64,000 nt of DNA from Hydrocarboniphaga daqingensis (GCF_900129825.1 NZ_FQWZ01000005.1:62001-126000); one strand, 5' to 3'; counted from the first letter of the stretch, positions 39,574 to 49,010 are shown. Made by a program: numbers and translations. The notes: generated by a model from the letters alone, not told the origin.

Positions 39574-41180
39574 GGCGCGGACTCCAATGGCGCGGCGGCA
39601 TCGCCGGTGGTGGCCAGCGCGGTCGGCGCGGCGCGCGGTCGGCCCGCTCGCCAGCACAGCCAAGCGCCGACGATCAGCACGGCGTCCATCGACATCAGCG
39701 TGGTCAGCCCATGCGCACTGGCCGTGATCCAGCCAGGACCGCCGCTGGCCCAGCGCAGCAGCGGCAGGCTCAGCAGCACAGCACCGGTCAGGCGCAGCAG
39801 CGTGGACGCGTTGCGCTCGGCCGGGACGCGGCCGGTCCCCAGCAGCGCCGTCAGCGCGGCGGCAGCCGCCAGCGCCAGCAGCATCGGCGCTTCGAGTCGA
39901 TCGACGCCGGCGACCCGCCCAGCGAAGTAACCGATCGGCGTTGCCGCCAGCGCCAGCGGCAGGCCATAACCGACGCCGATCACCACGCGCGCCGCGGCTC
40001 GCCATGGCGGCGATTCGGCGCGCCGGGTCGTCCACAACTGCAGGCCGGTCAGCGTGACGTAGCAGCTGGCAAAGCCGAGCGCGAACCAGACGCTCTTCGA
40101 CAGCAGCCCAGCGAAGTTCCCGAAATGAAGCGGCGCCATCACAGCGGCCAGTGCTCCGCCGGCCGATGGCACCAAGCCCAGGCCAGGCTTTTCGCGGACG
40201 AACGCGCCGCTGCTGCCGTCGTACACCAGGTTATGGCTGATCAGTTCGCCCGCCGCCGGCGGCGTGAACACGGTGACCTGCGCATCGGCGCGGCCGTAGT
40301 GCGACACGCTGACGAACGAGGCCGCCGTGCCGGCGCGGCGCGCGGCGTCGGCCAGCATCCGGTCCAGATCTGCCATCGGTGCGGGCGCGGGGTTCTCCGT
40401 CGGCGGCGTGCCGACGATGGCCTCAATCAACGCGGTTTGATTGCCGCCGAAGGCGACCATCGCCATCACCGGGATGCCGATCGAGCCGGCAAAGCTGAAG
40501 TAGCTGCCGGTGAACGCCAGCACGAATGCGAACGGCAGATTCCAGCTGGCAGCGACGACGTGCCGGTCGCGGCGCGCCAGCAATGCGTCGCGGAAGCGGC
40601 GGATCGTGAACAGCTCCTTGAGCAGATGCCGATGCACCAGCAGGCCGGTGACGGCGGCGACCATCATCGCCAAGCCGAGCACGCCGGTGACCAAGTAGCC
40701 GTACGGCGTCGGTAGATGCAGGCTCACGTGCAAGTCCACCAGGAACGCCGCCAGTGCATTGCTGGCGTCGCGGGCCTGGACCTCGTCGTCGATGCCGTCG
40801 CGGCGCGACAACACTTCCAGCGTTCGCGGATGCAGTTCGAACACCGCGCCTTCGGCATGCGGCTGCGCATCACCTGCGACGCTGATGTGACGATGAAAAA
40901 ATGCCTCGATCCGTCCACCGGCGCGCGGATACAGGTTCAGTTCGTCGACGTAGGCCGGATCGATCTGGCGCGACAACTCCGCGATGCGCAAGCCAAGGCC
41001 GGCTGGGAACGGGGCTGCCGCCGGCGGGTCGATCGGGCTCGCCCAGTCGCCAATTTCGTCGGCAAATACCGCGACCACACCCGTGGCGATAACGACGTAC
41101 AGCAGCAAGCCCAGCAGCACACCGGCCCAGCCGTGGATTGCCAGCAGCGTGCGCGTACGGTCGCGTTCGAGCGCGATCAT
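39570..41180 (-). CDS. PepSY-associated transmembrane protein (iron-reductase-like)
   Basis: 536 residues. It starts RTLLAIHGWAGVLLGLLLYVV, the hallmark first helix of PepSY-TM proteins with a membrane His. Further helices carry DLHVSLHLP and VTGVLGLAMMVAAVTGLLVHRH, LHFGNFAGLLSKSVWFALG, and a C-terminal helical extension. This family includes the FoxB/PiuB-type siderophore-iron reductases. It is in an ATGA-coupled trio with two small membrane proteins; no TonB receptor is encoded here. Confidence 0.82.
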   Translation of the reverse strand: MIALERDRTRTLLAIHGWAGVLLGLLLYVVIATGVVAVFADEIGDWASPIDPPAAAPFPAGLGLRIAELSRQIDPAYVDELNLYPRAGGRIEAFFHRHISVAGDAQPHAEGAVFELHPRTLEVLSRRDGIDDEVQARDASNALAAFLVDLHVSLHLPTPYGYLVTGVLGLAMMVAAVTGLLVHRHLLKELFTIRRFRDALLARRDRHVVAASWNLPFAFVLAFTGSYFSFAGSIGIPVMAMVAFGGNQTALIEAIVGTPPTENPAPAPMADLDRMLADAARRAGTAASFVSVSHYGRADAQVTVFTPPAAGELISHNLVYDGSSGAFVREKPGLGLVPSAGGALAAVMAPLHFGNFAGLLSKSVWFALGFASCYVTLTGLQLWTTRRAESPPWRAAARVVIGVGYGLPLALAATPIGYFAGRVAGVDRLEAPMLLALAAAAALTALLGTGRVPAERNASTLLRLTGAVLLSLPLLRWASGGPGWITASAHGLTTLMSMDAVLIVGAWLCWRAGRPRAAPTALATTGDAAAPLESAP

Positions 41181-41458
41181 GGGCGCACCGCCGGCGTGCC
41201 GACGAAGCGACTGGCGATCAGCGCCGCGTTGGCCAGCAACAGCAGCAGCGTCAGGCCCCAGGCGCGGCGCAGTCGGCGGTCGAGGCAGGCGTAGAAGAAC
41301 AGCGCTGCCCAGATCGCCGGAAACAGCACGATCGGCAACACCAGGTTGTCGATCTGCGCGGGCCCGGCCGGCAGCCAGAGCGCCGCGCCGGCCATTACGG
41401 TGGCAGCGGTGACGAACACGACGGGACCGGCCAGCAGGCCGCGAGACCAAGCGCTCAT
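41177..41458 (-). CDS. Small membrane protein, DUF3649-like
   Basis: 93 residues from the ATG at 41458; a TTG seven codons upstream is possible. It has three hydrophobic stretches (LLAGPVVFVTAATVMAGAAL, LVLPIVLFPAIWAALFFYA, LTLLLLLANAALIASRF). Placement directly before a PepSY gene, with ATGA overlap, matches the DUF3649-PepSY-DUF3325 order of some iron-uptake operons. Family assignment is tentative. Confidence 0.55.
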   Translation of the reverse strand: MSAWSRGLLAGPVVFVTAATVMAGAALWLPAGPAQIDNLVLPIVLFPAIWAALFFYACLDRRLRRAWGLTLLLLLANAALIASRFVGTPAVRP

Positions 41459-41725
41459 CGTGAGATCGGGCGCCGGCAAGCGGCACCGGAGCGGGGGAAA
41501 TGCAAACTCGCGGACGGCGAGGCGACAGTGATCATCTTCAGGCTCCCTAGGGCACAGGAAGCGCAGAAGCTGGCAGTGGCTGGCTCGGCGCGAATCGGGT
41601 GGGGTGGTGGCAAGCCGCCGACGGATCGGCGCTGCACCGCGTGCAACCGTAGTGGATCAAACGGCTGCCTTGCAACTGCTCGTCCGGGTGGCCAAGGTCG
41701 GGCGCATCGCTGCTAGTCTCGATTC

Positions 41726-42883
41726 ATGACGATCTCACAGGCGCCTTCCGCGGTCCCGACGACCTTGCGCTTCATGGCCGCGCGCTTGGTGCGACGCTGG
41801 CGGCAGGGGCTGCCAACGCCCGATGCCGACTTTCGACATGCGGTCGACGCGGCATTGGCGACGCTGGATGTCGGAGCGGTGCGCTGTGACTGGCGCCCGC
41901 TGACGCCCGGCAGCGGCTGGACCGATACCGGGGTTGAATTGCGTGCGGGCCAGCGATGCTCGCTGCTCGCCGACGGCATGGTGCATTTGTCGCGAGCGTT
42001 CGATGTCGGCTTCGGCCCGAAGGTCGGGCTCTGGTTTCGTGTCGGCAACGGCCGCGTCGGCAAAATCGTCGGCAGCGCCTCGACGTTCACCGCCGACAGC
42101 GACGGGACCTTGCAGGTCGTTACCAAGCCGCCTGGTGAGTTCGCCGATCGTCACGGCGACTTCGACCCGACGCAAAAACGTGATCCGATGACGGGGGCGT
42201 TCAACATTGCCGTGCTGCGCTGGCAAGACGATGGCGAGGCGGCGATCGCGCGCTGCGCAGCGGTCGATCCGACGCACTTCGGCCCTTTGCTGCAGCGCTT
42301 GCGCGCGCCGGTGACGCCGCCGGCTGGTTGGCATTATCTGTGGCGCCTCGGCGAGGGCGAAATCTTCCACAGCCACGATCACGGTGGCCAGCACAGCCTG
42401 CGCTGCCGCACCGCGTCCGACGTCGGTATTCTGCAATTCCCGCTCGATGTTCCACTGACCGACGCCACGCAACTGTCGTGGCAATGGTGCGTCGACCGAT
42501 TGCCGTCGGCGCTGCCCGAGCATATCCAGCCCACACACGACTACCTGTCGATCGCCATCGAGTTCGACAACGGCCTCGATTTGACCTGGATGTGGAGCGC
42601 ATCGCTGGCCGAAGGCACGGTGTTCCAGTGCCCACTGCCGTGGTGGGATCAGCGCGAAACGCACTGGGTGCTGCGCAGTGGCACGCAGCAACTCGGCCAG
42701 TGGCTGGCCGAGCGCCGCTCGCTGCTGGCCGATTACCGGGCGGCGATCGGAGGCCCTGACCCGCAGCGCGTGGTGGGCGTCTGGCTGATCGCCAACACGG
42801 CCTTCCAGCGCGGCGTGGGTGAATGCCAGTACCGCCGCATTGTGGTTGAAGGCGATCATGCGCCGGTGGTCGCGTTCGCTTGA
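41726..42883 (+). CDS. DUF3047-type protein with extra N-terminal domain
   Basis: 385 residues, no signal peptide. The C-terminal half (SWQWCVDRLPSALP near 250, DYLSIAIEFDNGLDL near 272, WLIANTAFQRGVGEC near 350) resembles DUF3047. The N-terminal half has a compact beta-type domain (SGWTDTGVELRAGQRCSLLA, FGPKVGLWFRVG) like small lectin or PA-IL-type folds. No enzymatic residues are apparent. It is divergent from the PepSY trio and convergent with the AraC gene. Confidence 0.6.
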   Translation: MTISQAPSAVPTTLRFMAARLVRRWRQGLPTPDADFRHAVDAALATLDVGAVRCDWRPLTPGSGWTDTGVELRAGQRCSLLADGMVHLSRAFDVGFGPKVGLWFRVGNGRVGKIVGSASTFTADSDGTLQVVTKPPGEFADRHGDFDPTQKRDPMTGAFNIAVLRWQDDGEAAIARCAAVDPTHFGPLLQRLRAPVTPPAGWHYLWRLGEGEIFHSHDHGGQHSLRCRTASDVGILQFPLDVPLTDATQLSWQWCVDRLPSALPEHIQPTHDYLSIAIEFDNGLDLTWMWSASLAEGTVFQCPLPWWDQRETHWVLRSGTQQLGQWLAERRSLLADYRAAIGGPDPQRVVGVWLIANTAFQRGVGECQYRRIVVEGDHAPVVAFA

Positions 42884-42913
42884 CGCGACGCGATGCGGAT
42901 CGGCGCAGGCGAC

Positions 42914-43930
42914 TCAGGCCTGAGGTGTCTTGCGGTAGTCGCCCGGCGAGCGGTTGAACCAGCGACGGAACGCGCGCGTAAAGCTCGCCGTGTCGCTGTA
43001 GCCGAGCAGCACGGCCATCTCGTCGAGCTTCATTTCGGTGGTTTCGAGCAAGCGCGTCGCCATCTGGCGGCGCTCGGTATCGACGATCTGGCGAAAGCGG
43101 GTCTGCTCTTCGTCAAGCCGGCGACGCAGGCTGCGCGGCGACATCGCCAAGTGCTGCGCCACATCGTCGATCGACGCGACCAAGCCGAGCGGGCCAAGGA
43201 TCAACTGGCGAATCTGGCCCGACAGGCCGCTGACCTGCCGCTTCTCCAGCTGGGCTCGGCATTCGTCTTCGAGCAGTCGCACCAGATGCGGGTCGTACAT
43301 CGGCAGCGGCAGCTCGGCGTCGCGTCGATCAAGTACCAGGGCATTGCGGCTGCTGCGGTACACCGGGGCGATGCCACATAAGGCCTCGATCTGAGCCGCA
43401 TGCAGCGGGGCAGGGCCCTGATACTCGATGCGCTTGACGCGGAATGCCGACAAGCCGAGTTCATGGCACAGGTTCAGCGCTGTTGCGGTATCGCGCTCCA
43501 GCAAAAACTGTCGCAGATGCGGCGGAATCGACTGCGGGTGCGCGACCACGCTGAACTCATGCTCGTCGAGTACCGTCGTGAACTGGCAGTAAGCCGTGCT
43601 CAGCGGCAGATACCGCAGTGCAGCACGCATGGCCTCGATCACGTTGCGGCTGATACGCAGCACAAAGCCCCAGGTGCCGAACGTGGCGACGTTGTACTGC
43701 AAGCCCAGCTGAAAGCCCGGCGCCTGCACATGCGGCAGCGCCAGAATCAGATTCTCGACCAGCCGCATCTCCTGATCGCGTTCGATCAGGGCGTCGGCGT
43801 CGCGCAACTGCGACGGCTCGATCCCGGTGCCAAGCAGGCAGGTCGCGGCATCGACGCCGTAGCGCGCGGCAAAATTGACCATGACCTGGCCAATGGCGAC
43901 CGGGTGACGGATGCTGACATCCTCTGCCAC
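42914..43930 (-). CDS. AraC-family regulator with arabinose-binding-type N-domain
   Basis: 338 residues from a GTG after GGAG. It shares domain layout with the AraC protein at 32764: a ~220-residue sensor (FGTWGFVLRISRNVIEAMRA, HELGLSAFRVKRIEYQGP) and a C-terminal double helix-turn-helix (SIDDVAQHLAMSPRSLRRRL; KLDEMAVLLGYSDTASFTRA) ending RWFNRSPGDYRK. It is divergent from the desaturase at 44067, which it probably controls. Confidence 0.9.
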   Translation of the reverse strand: MAEDVSIRHPVAIGQVMVNFAARYGVDAATCLLGTGIEPSQLRDADALIERDQEMRLVENLILALPHVQAPGFQLGLQYNVATFGTWGFVLRISRNVIEAMRAALRYLPLSTAYCQFTTVLDEHEFSVVAHPQSIPPHLRQFLLERDTATALNLCHELGLSAFRVKRIEYQGPAPLHAAQIEALCGIAPVYRSSRNALVLDRRDAELPLPMYDPHLVRLLEDECRAQLEKRQVSGLSGQIRQLILGPLGLVASIDDVAQHLAMSPRSLRRRLDEEQTRFRQIVDTERRQMATRLLETTEMKLDEMAVLLGYSDTASFTRAFRRWFNRSPGDYRKTPQA

Positions 43931-44066
43931 TGCTGCTCCGTTGCGTGGCGCGCCCCGAAACGGACGGCTGGCCGATTAGGCGAGGCCGCAGGCCGAAAGT
44001 GCGCTGTGTTGCGGGCAGTATCACGGTTAACTTACAGACCTGACCCACCCACTGCCGATCATAGCC

Positions 44067-44951
44067 ATGAGCTCAGCCCCGGTGCAGCACTTGAACGAAC
44101 TCAATCAGCAGGCCATTGCCGCTGCCCGCGAATACACCGGCGGGATCGCGTGGCTGACCGTGCTGATGGTGTTGGTCGTCGTCGCCGCGTTTCTGGGGCT
44201 GATGAGCCTGTACGTGGCCGGCGCCGTGTCGCTATGGGTGGCGATTCCGGCGTATGCGGTGCTGACGTACGTTTCGTACACACCGCTGCACGAGTCGGCA
44301 CACGGCAACATCCACGGCGGCCAAGCGCATCTGCAGTGGTTGAACGATGCCTGCGGCTACGCGATGGCACCGCTGATCATGGTGCCGTACTCGACGCACC
44401 GGGTGGAGCACTTCACCCATCACCGTTACACCAATCAGCCTGATCGCGATCCGGATTATCTGGTCAGCAATATGCGCAACGGTACGTTTGCGTTCATCAG
44501 CAGCGCACTGCGGTTTCTGTGGGTGCAGAACACCTTCCTGTTCCGCGACTACTGGGCCACGGCCTCGCTGCGCGAGCGCAGCGCGTACTGGGCTGAAATC
44601 GCGCTGGCCATCGGCTGGCGTGCGGCCTTGCTGTGGATGGTGCCGAGTGCCGCAACGGTGTTGCTGCTCGTGGCCGGCTATCTCGGCGGCGCGTTCTTCA
44701 CGGTCTACTGGTTCGCATACCGTCCGCATCTTCCGTACAACGATGCGGCGCGCTATCGCAACACCAGTAGCCTGCTGATGCCTCAGTGGATGAAGCCGCT
44801 CGAATGGTTCTGGTTCGGCCAGAACCTGCATTCGATCCACCACCTGTTTCCACGGGTGCCGTTTTACCGCTATCACGAGCTGCATCGTCGCATCGAGCCA
44901 GCCCTGCGCGCCCATGGCACGCCGATCGTGGGCATCTTCAGCCGGCGTTGA
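44067..44951 (+). CDS. Membrane desaturase/hydroxylase with three His boxes
   Basis: 294 residues. Histidine clusters are HESAHGN, HRVEHFTHHRYTN and HSIHHLFP, with hydrophobic helices near residues 28-70 and 190-225. The HxxxH...HxxHH...HxxHH pattern is shared by fatty acid desaturases and beta-carotene hydroxylase-type enzymes; the HHLFP ending resembles the latter group. It acts at the inner membrane with a diiron centre on a lipid or terpenoid. It is divergent from its likely AraC regulator. Confidence 0.85.
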   Translation: MSSAPVQHLNELNQQAIAAAREYTGGIAWLTVLMVLVVVAAFLGLMSLYVAGAVSLWVAIPAYAVLTYVSYTPLHESAHGNIHGGQAHLQWLNDACGYAMAPLIMVPYSTHRVEHFTHHRYTNQPDRDPDYLVSNMRNGTFAFISSALRFLWVQNTFLFRDYWATASLRERSAYWAEIALAIGWRAALLWMVPSAATVLLLVAGYLGGAFFTVYWFAYRPHLPYNDAARYRNTSSLLMPQWMKPLEWFWFGQNLHSIHHLFPRVPFYRYHELHRRIEPALRAHGTPIVGIFSRR

Positions 44952-44974
44952 CGCGCGCCGGTTACCTGCAGAGC

Positions 44975-45005
44975 GCGCTGCTGCGGCTCAATGCCGCAGC
45001 AGCGC
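44975..45005. terminator. Perfect 13-bp inverted repeat between convergent genes
   Basis: GCGCTGCTGCGGC, TCAAT, GCCGCAGCAGCGC. It begins after the desaturase gene and runs into the last codons of the minus-strand RMD1-like gene. A strong hairpin on either strand, without a T-run. Confidence 0.6.
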
Positions 45006-46136
45006 CAGCACGATTTCGGCAACGATCAGAATCACGATGGCCAGTTCCATCAGTTCGCCGCGCGCACCCGATGCCTCGTTGTAGAGCGCCGTGTAAGTGT
45101 CACGGATGATCGACAGCTTGCGATCCACCGCTGCGCTCACCGTCGGCACACGGAACAGTTCCAGCGCAGCGCTGTAGATGCGCGCCAGATAGACGTCTTC
45201 GGTGACCTGCAAGGCGTTGTCGACTTTCTCCGTCAGCTCGGTAACTTCGGCGACCAGCGTGTACAAGCGCCTCGCCAAGTGCGCGAAGCGACGCGGCGCG
45301 AGGATGCCGATCGATCCGCGTGTCGCGTCGACGAGATCGTTCATTCGCGGAAGTTCGTCGTCGAGCAGCTCATCGTAGTAGCGCATCTCGAGCAGCTGCG
45401 CGTTGGCCACTTCCAGAACGTCGGCCACGTCGGAATCGCCGCGAGGTTCGTAGATGAAGGCGCGATCCCAGGTGAGCACCACCAGATCATCGTCATAGTA
45501 GGAATAGCGCTGCCGCATCAGATCGCGGCGCGCGGCATCCGATAGCGGTCGTCGCTCGCCCGACAGCATCGGCACCAGATCGACACGCTCAAGTAGCTGG
45601 CTGCTGGTCAGCGGCTCGTTCCAGCGATGCACGATGCCGAGCAGATAGTCTTCCTGGATCGTCGACGTGTTCGGTCGGGTCAGCGCGCTGTCGATGCGCG
45701 GCATCAGATGCGCAAGCGTCTGGTCCCACACCGAGCTCGCCGCGCTCACGCCAATGGCTTGACTCACCGATTCGAGCCACTCGTTGAAAGTTGACCAGGT
45801 CTGCCCACTGACCGTGATGCGGATCGCGAGCGCGATCACACCGAAATCGTAGAGCCGCGCACTGACCTGGGCATCGACGTCGCCGATGCTCAGTGACAGG
45901 CGGACATCAGGTAACGGCAGCAACACCGGCGGCACATCGAACGCGATCGCCTTGGCCGGTGTACCGCTCAGCTGGCTACGCCGGCCACTACTGGCGCCCT
46001 GACTGTGATGGGCCCAAGCCGATTCAGCAGCCGCAAGGTCGATCGAGTACGCAACGTCGAACAGGCGCAGCGCGACGATGGCACCGCTCTCGACGCGGAG
46101 TGTCGACGACGGACTGCTGAGTTCGAGGGTATCCAT
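44988..46136 (-). CDS. RMD1/RMND1-like (DUF155) protein
   Basis: 382 residues. The C-terminal portion matches the RMD1/DUF155 pattern by eye: a conserved helical stretch ending VDRKLSIIRDTYTALYNEAS, then a single C-terminal membrane helix MELAIVILIVAEIVLALL. Upstream are YDFGVIALAI and LTWDRAFIYEP. Eukaryotic members act in mitochondrial function and meiotic division; bacterial roles are unknown. The protein is likely a tail-anchored membrane protein facing the cytoplasm. It is convergent with the desaturase and divergent from the PHP lipoprotein. Confidence 0.65.
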   Translation of the reverse strand: MDTLELSSPSSTLRVESGAIVALRLFDVAYSIDLAAAESAWAHHSQGASSGRRSQLSGTPAKAIAFDVPPVLLPLPDVRLSLSIGDVDAQVSARLYDFGVIALAIRITVSGQTWSTFNEWLESVSQAIGVSAASSVWDQTLAHLMPRIDSALTRPNTSTIQEDYLLGIVHRWNEPLTSSQLLERVDLVPMLSGERRPLSDAARRDLMRQRYSYYDDDLVVLTWDRAFIYEPRGDSDVADVLEVANAQLLEMRYYDELLDDELPRMNDLVDATRGSIGILAPRRFAHLARRLYTLVAEVTELTEKVDNALQVTEDVYLARIYSAALELFRVPTVSAAVDRKLSIIRDTYTALYNEASGARGELMELAIVILIVAEIVLALLRH

Positions 46137-46299
46137 AGCGGGATGCTAGTCGAACGGAAGGCGTCACTGCTTCGCAATGCGCGCTCGCTATCGTCAGCGG
46201 TCTGCATCAAAACCACAGATCGAGATGGATTCAATAGCGCGCGCGTCGAGCCGTCGTGGCCAAGCCAGTGGATCGGGACTACGCACCGGGCGTTTTCCG

Positions 46300-48810
46300 A
46301 TGGCCGCTGTTGTAGCAACGTTGGTGGCAGTCCTCCTCGTTGCGTGCGGATCGGGCAGTGGGCCATCACCGGACGATCCTGATTCCGGAGGTGGCGGCAC
46401 GCCACCGCCGACGGCATCGGGGCCGAAGCCAACGCCGGCGCCGTCATCGAATCCGCCGACATTCGAAGACCCGAATCCAAGCTGGCAAGAAGGGGATTTG
46501 CACGTCCATGACGATCACTCGTCTGACGGCAGCTTGCCTCGCCAGGCGAGTGACGATCGCTTGCCTGGCAATATGTCGATTACCGATCAGATCGGCATCG
46601 CGCAGCTTCGTGCGTTGAATTTTCTGCCGCTGACCGATCACCGCACTTACGATCAGCATTACGACCCGCTGTGGCGCTCTGATTCGCTGTTGCTGATCCC
46701 GGGCGAAGAAGCCAACGGTGCGCCGCACGCGACCGTGCATGGAGCGGTCGACACGGTGGTGCAGGGCGCCGACGTCGCGGGTGCACCGGCGCGCCGCAGC
46801 CTGCAGCAATCGATCTGGGATGCGCATCTGCAAGACGCGGTGTGGATCACGGCCCATCCCGATGACGGAGAGGTCGACGAGCAAGGCCAGCCGAACGATT
46901 TCGCGGATGCCGTCGGCATTGATGCGGTTGAGGTCTGGAACAAGGCGAGCAACGCCGAGATCGAGATTGATTACGCCGAAAACCGCTGGAACGCCGGCTT
47001 CCGGTTCGGCGTAGCCGGTGCAAGCGACAACCATTTCAAAGAGCTGTGGCTGCTGGCCGGGCCGGGGCAGCCACGTAGCGGCGTACTGGCCGCAGCGCTG
47101 ACCGAGCGCGCGATCGTGGCGGGGCTTCGGGCGGGTCGCTCGCGCGTTCGTGCCGACGAGCGCGGTGCCTCGGGCACGATGACGCTGAGCGCCGACGGCA
47201 TTGCCGCCCAACCGGGTGACGAGGTCGTTGCATCAGTCGGCACAGCGCTGACGCTGCAGTACGACGTCAGCGGCAATCCGGGCGATGTCGTCCGCGTGTT
47301 CCGATCACCCGGGCGCAGCCAAGCCGCTGTGTCGACGCAGACGATCGGCTTTAGCGGTCAGTTGCAGATGAGCCTGCCGGTCTCGGTTGAGAGCCAGCCG
47401 ACCTGGTATCGGCTCGAAGTTCGAGGCCTCGGCGCACCACAAACAGTGGACTACGCTGCGCTGGCCGATGATCCGCTGGGGTTCGTGCTCGGAGGCGCCT
47501 TGTCGCTGACCGGGCAATTGCGCCTGATGGTGTCGCCGATTTTCGTATCCAGCGGCCCGGTCGAACCTCAAGTCGCCACTCCGTTGCCCGCCGACACCGG
47601 CGTCGACGATTCAGCCGTCGCTGCGCTTGGCAGCATCGGGCAGTTCAGCGGCTTTGCCGATATCGCGGTTTCCGATCAAAACAAGTTGCACGTGGTCGCC
47701 GAAGCGCATGACGCAGGGCGCTCGCGCGTGCTGTATCGCCGGGCCGACGACGCTGCTGCCGCAGCGGTGGTGTTGTCGGGCGACAGCGTGGCCGCACGCT
47801 TTCCGCGTGTGGCGGCATTGGGGGACATGGTTTACGTGGTGTGGCAAGACAGCGACGGGCGCGAGATTCCGCAGCGTCCGCGTATATTGATGCGGCAATC
47901 GCTCGACGGTGGCCGCCAGTGGCAGGCGGTGCAGACGATCGCCGAGCCTGACGGACGCGCCGAGCATCCGGCGATCGCGGTGGACCGACAGGGCCGCGTC
48001 ATGGTCGCTTGGCAGCAGATCACGCCCGACCAACCATTCGACATCTATGCGCAGTTGCTCGGTGTCGATACCGCACCGATCAATTTGTCTGGCGAAGGCA
48101 AGTCGATTGCCGCGGCCAATCCATTGGATACGCGCAGCGCGCGCTATCCCGCATCGGTCTGGCCCACCGTGGCCGTCGCCGCGGATGGTCGCTTCGCCAT
48201 CGCGTGGCAGGACAATCGCGACGATCCCGATCCCTTGTGGACCGGGCAGTCCGGTAGCGGCGAAGGCACCAATCCGGACGACTGGCAGATCCGGCTGCGG
48301 CAACGCGCAGCCGGTGCGACGGACTGGTCAGCACTGATCACGCTCGGCGCGGCCGATCGTGCCGATCGCCATCCCGATGTGGCTTATGACCCGGCCGGCA
48401 AACTGGTCGCGGTCTGGGACAGCAAAGTGCTCAGCGCAGCCGGCGTGAACCTGGCGGTACTCAGCAGCGAATCTCTGGACGGTGTCACGGGTTGGAGCGA
48501 GCCCGTTGCGATCACCGACGAGGGCCTTGGATCTAGCCAGAATCCGCGTATCGGGACGGGGCTTGACGGCCGCTTGCGCGTGGCGTGGGCAGATTCGAGG
48601 TCAGCGGACTGGCGCTGGCGCATCGGCACAGCGCGTCAGTCCGTTGATGCAGGCTGGTCCGGTGCCGAGTTGTTGCTCAGCAAGGGCAACAACGGCTGGC
48701 CCGCGCTTGACGGTGGCGTGCTGGTATTCGCCAGCACGCGTAACGCCGTGCGTCTCCAGCGCGACCCGACGCAACAGATCATGGCGCTGACGCTGGAGGC
48801 GGGCCGTTGA
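46300..48810 (+). CDS. Lipoprotein with PHP phosphoesterase-like domain and sialidase-type propeller
   Basis: 836 residues. The start gives a lipobox, MAAVVATLVAVLLVACG, with Cys16 lipidated; a Gly/Pro/Ser linker follows. A PHP-type metal site is seen as GDLHVHDDHSSDGS (H68, H70), FLPLTDHRTYDQH, ITAHPDDG and GASDNHFKELW. The C-terminal half is a beta-propeller with Asp-box-like units (SLDGGRQWQAVQ; GRVMVAWQQ; GRFAIAWQDNRDD). A surface-exposed hydrolase or binding protein is likely; substrate unknown. The chosen start has no strong ribosome-binding site. Confidence 0.72.
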   Translation: MAAVVATLVAVLLVACGSGSGPSPDDPDSGGGGTPPPTASGPKPTPAPSSNPPTFEDPNPSWQEGDLHVHDDHSSDGSLPRQASDDRLPGNMSITDQIGIAQLRALNFLPLTDHRTYDQHYDPLWRSDSLLLIPGEEANGAPHATVHGAVDTVVQGADVAGAPARRSLQQSIWDAHLQDAVWITAHPDDGEVDEQGQPNDFADAVGIDAVEVWNKASNAEIEIDYAENRWNAGFRFGVAGASDNHFKELWLLAGPGQPRSGVLAAALTERAIVAGLRAGRSRVRADERGASGTMTLSADGIAAQPGDEVVASVGTALTLQYDVSGNPGDVVRVFRSPGRSQAAVSTQTIGFSGQLQMSLPVSVESQPTWYRLEVRGLGAPQTVDYAALADDPLGFVLGGALSLTGQLRLMVSPIFVSSGPVEPQVATPLPADTGVDDSAVAALGSIGQFSGFADIAVSDQNKLHVVAEAHDAGRSRVLYRRADDAAAAAVVLSGDSVAARFPRVAALGDMVYVVWQDSDGREIPQRPRILMRQSLDGGRQWQAVQTIAEPDGRAEHPAIAVDRQGRVMVAWQQITPDQPFDIYAQLLGVDTAPINLSGEGKSIAAANPLDTRSARYPASVWPTVAVAADGRFAIAWQDNRDDPDPLWTGQSGSGEGTNPDDWQIRLRQRAAGATDWSALITLGAADRADRHPDVAYDPAGKLVAVWDSKVLSAAGVNLAVLSSESLDGVTGWSEPVAITDEGLGSSQNPRIGTGLDGRLRVAWADSRSADWRWRIGTARQSVDAGWSGAELLLSKGNNGWPALDGGVLVFASTRNAVRLQRDPTQQIMALTLEAGR

Positions 48811-48831
48811 TCGCCGACAGTTTGGTCTGAG

Positions 48832-48851
48832 CCCGCTGCGGTAGCAGCGGG
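48832..48851 (+). terminator. Hairpin after the PHP lipoprotein gene
   Basis: CCCGCTGC, loop GGTA, GCAGCGGG, 22 bases after the stop. No T-run follows, so it may be a rho-assisted terminator. Confidence 0.55.
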
Positions 48852-49010
48852 TACGGTTCAACAGGCGGACCTTGCATAAACCAGCCTCAAACTTAGACGT
48901 GCGTCACTTAACATAATATACAATGCGTCCATATCCGAGGCGATAGGAGACGGAGCAAAAGAGCCTACGACGCTCAACATTTCCTCCCGCGGCGACGCTC
49001 TGGTAGCCCA

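Noticed and set aside
41459-41725. Possible cobalamin riboswitch or Fur box upstream of the PepSY trio
   Set aside because: A GCCACTG-like string occurs, but no B12 box or paired core; no Fur-like palindrome.
48890-48925. AT-rich patch as a promoter for a small RNA
   Set aside because: TATACA/CATAAT strings exist, but no acceptable -35 box at the right spacing and no conserved RNA fold seen.
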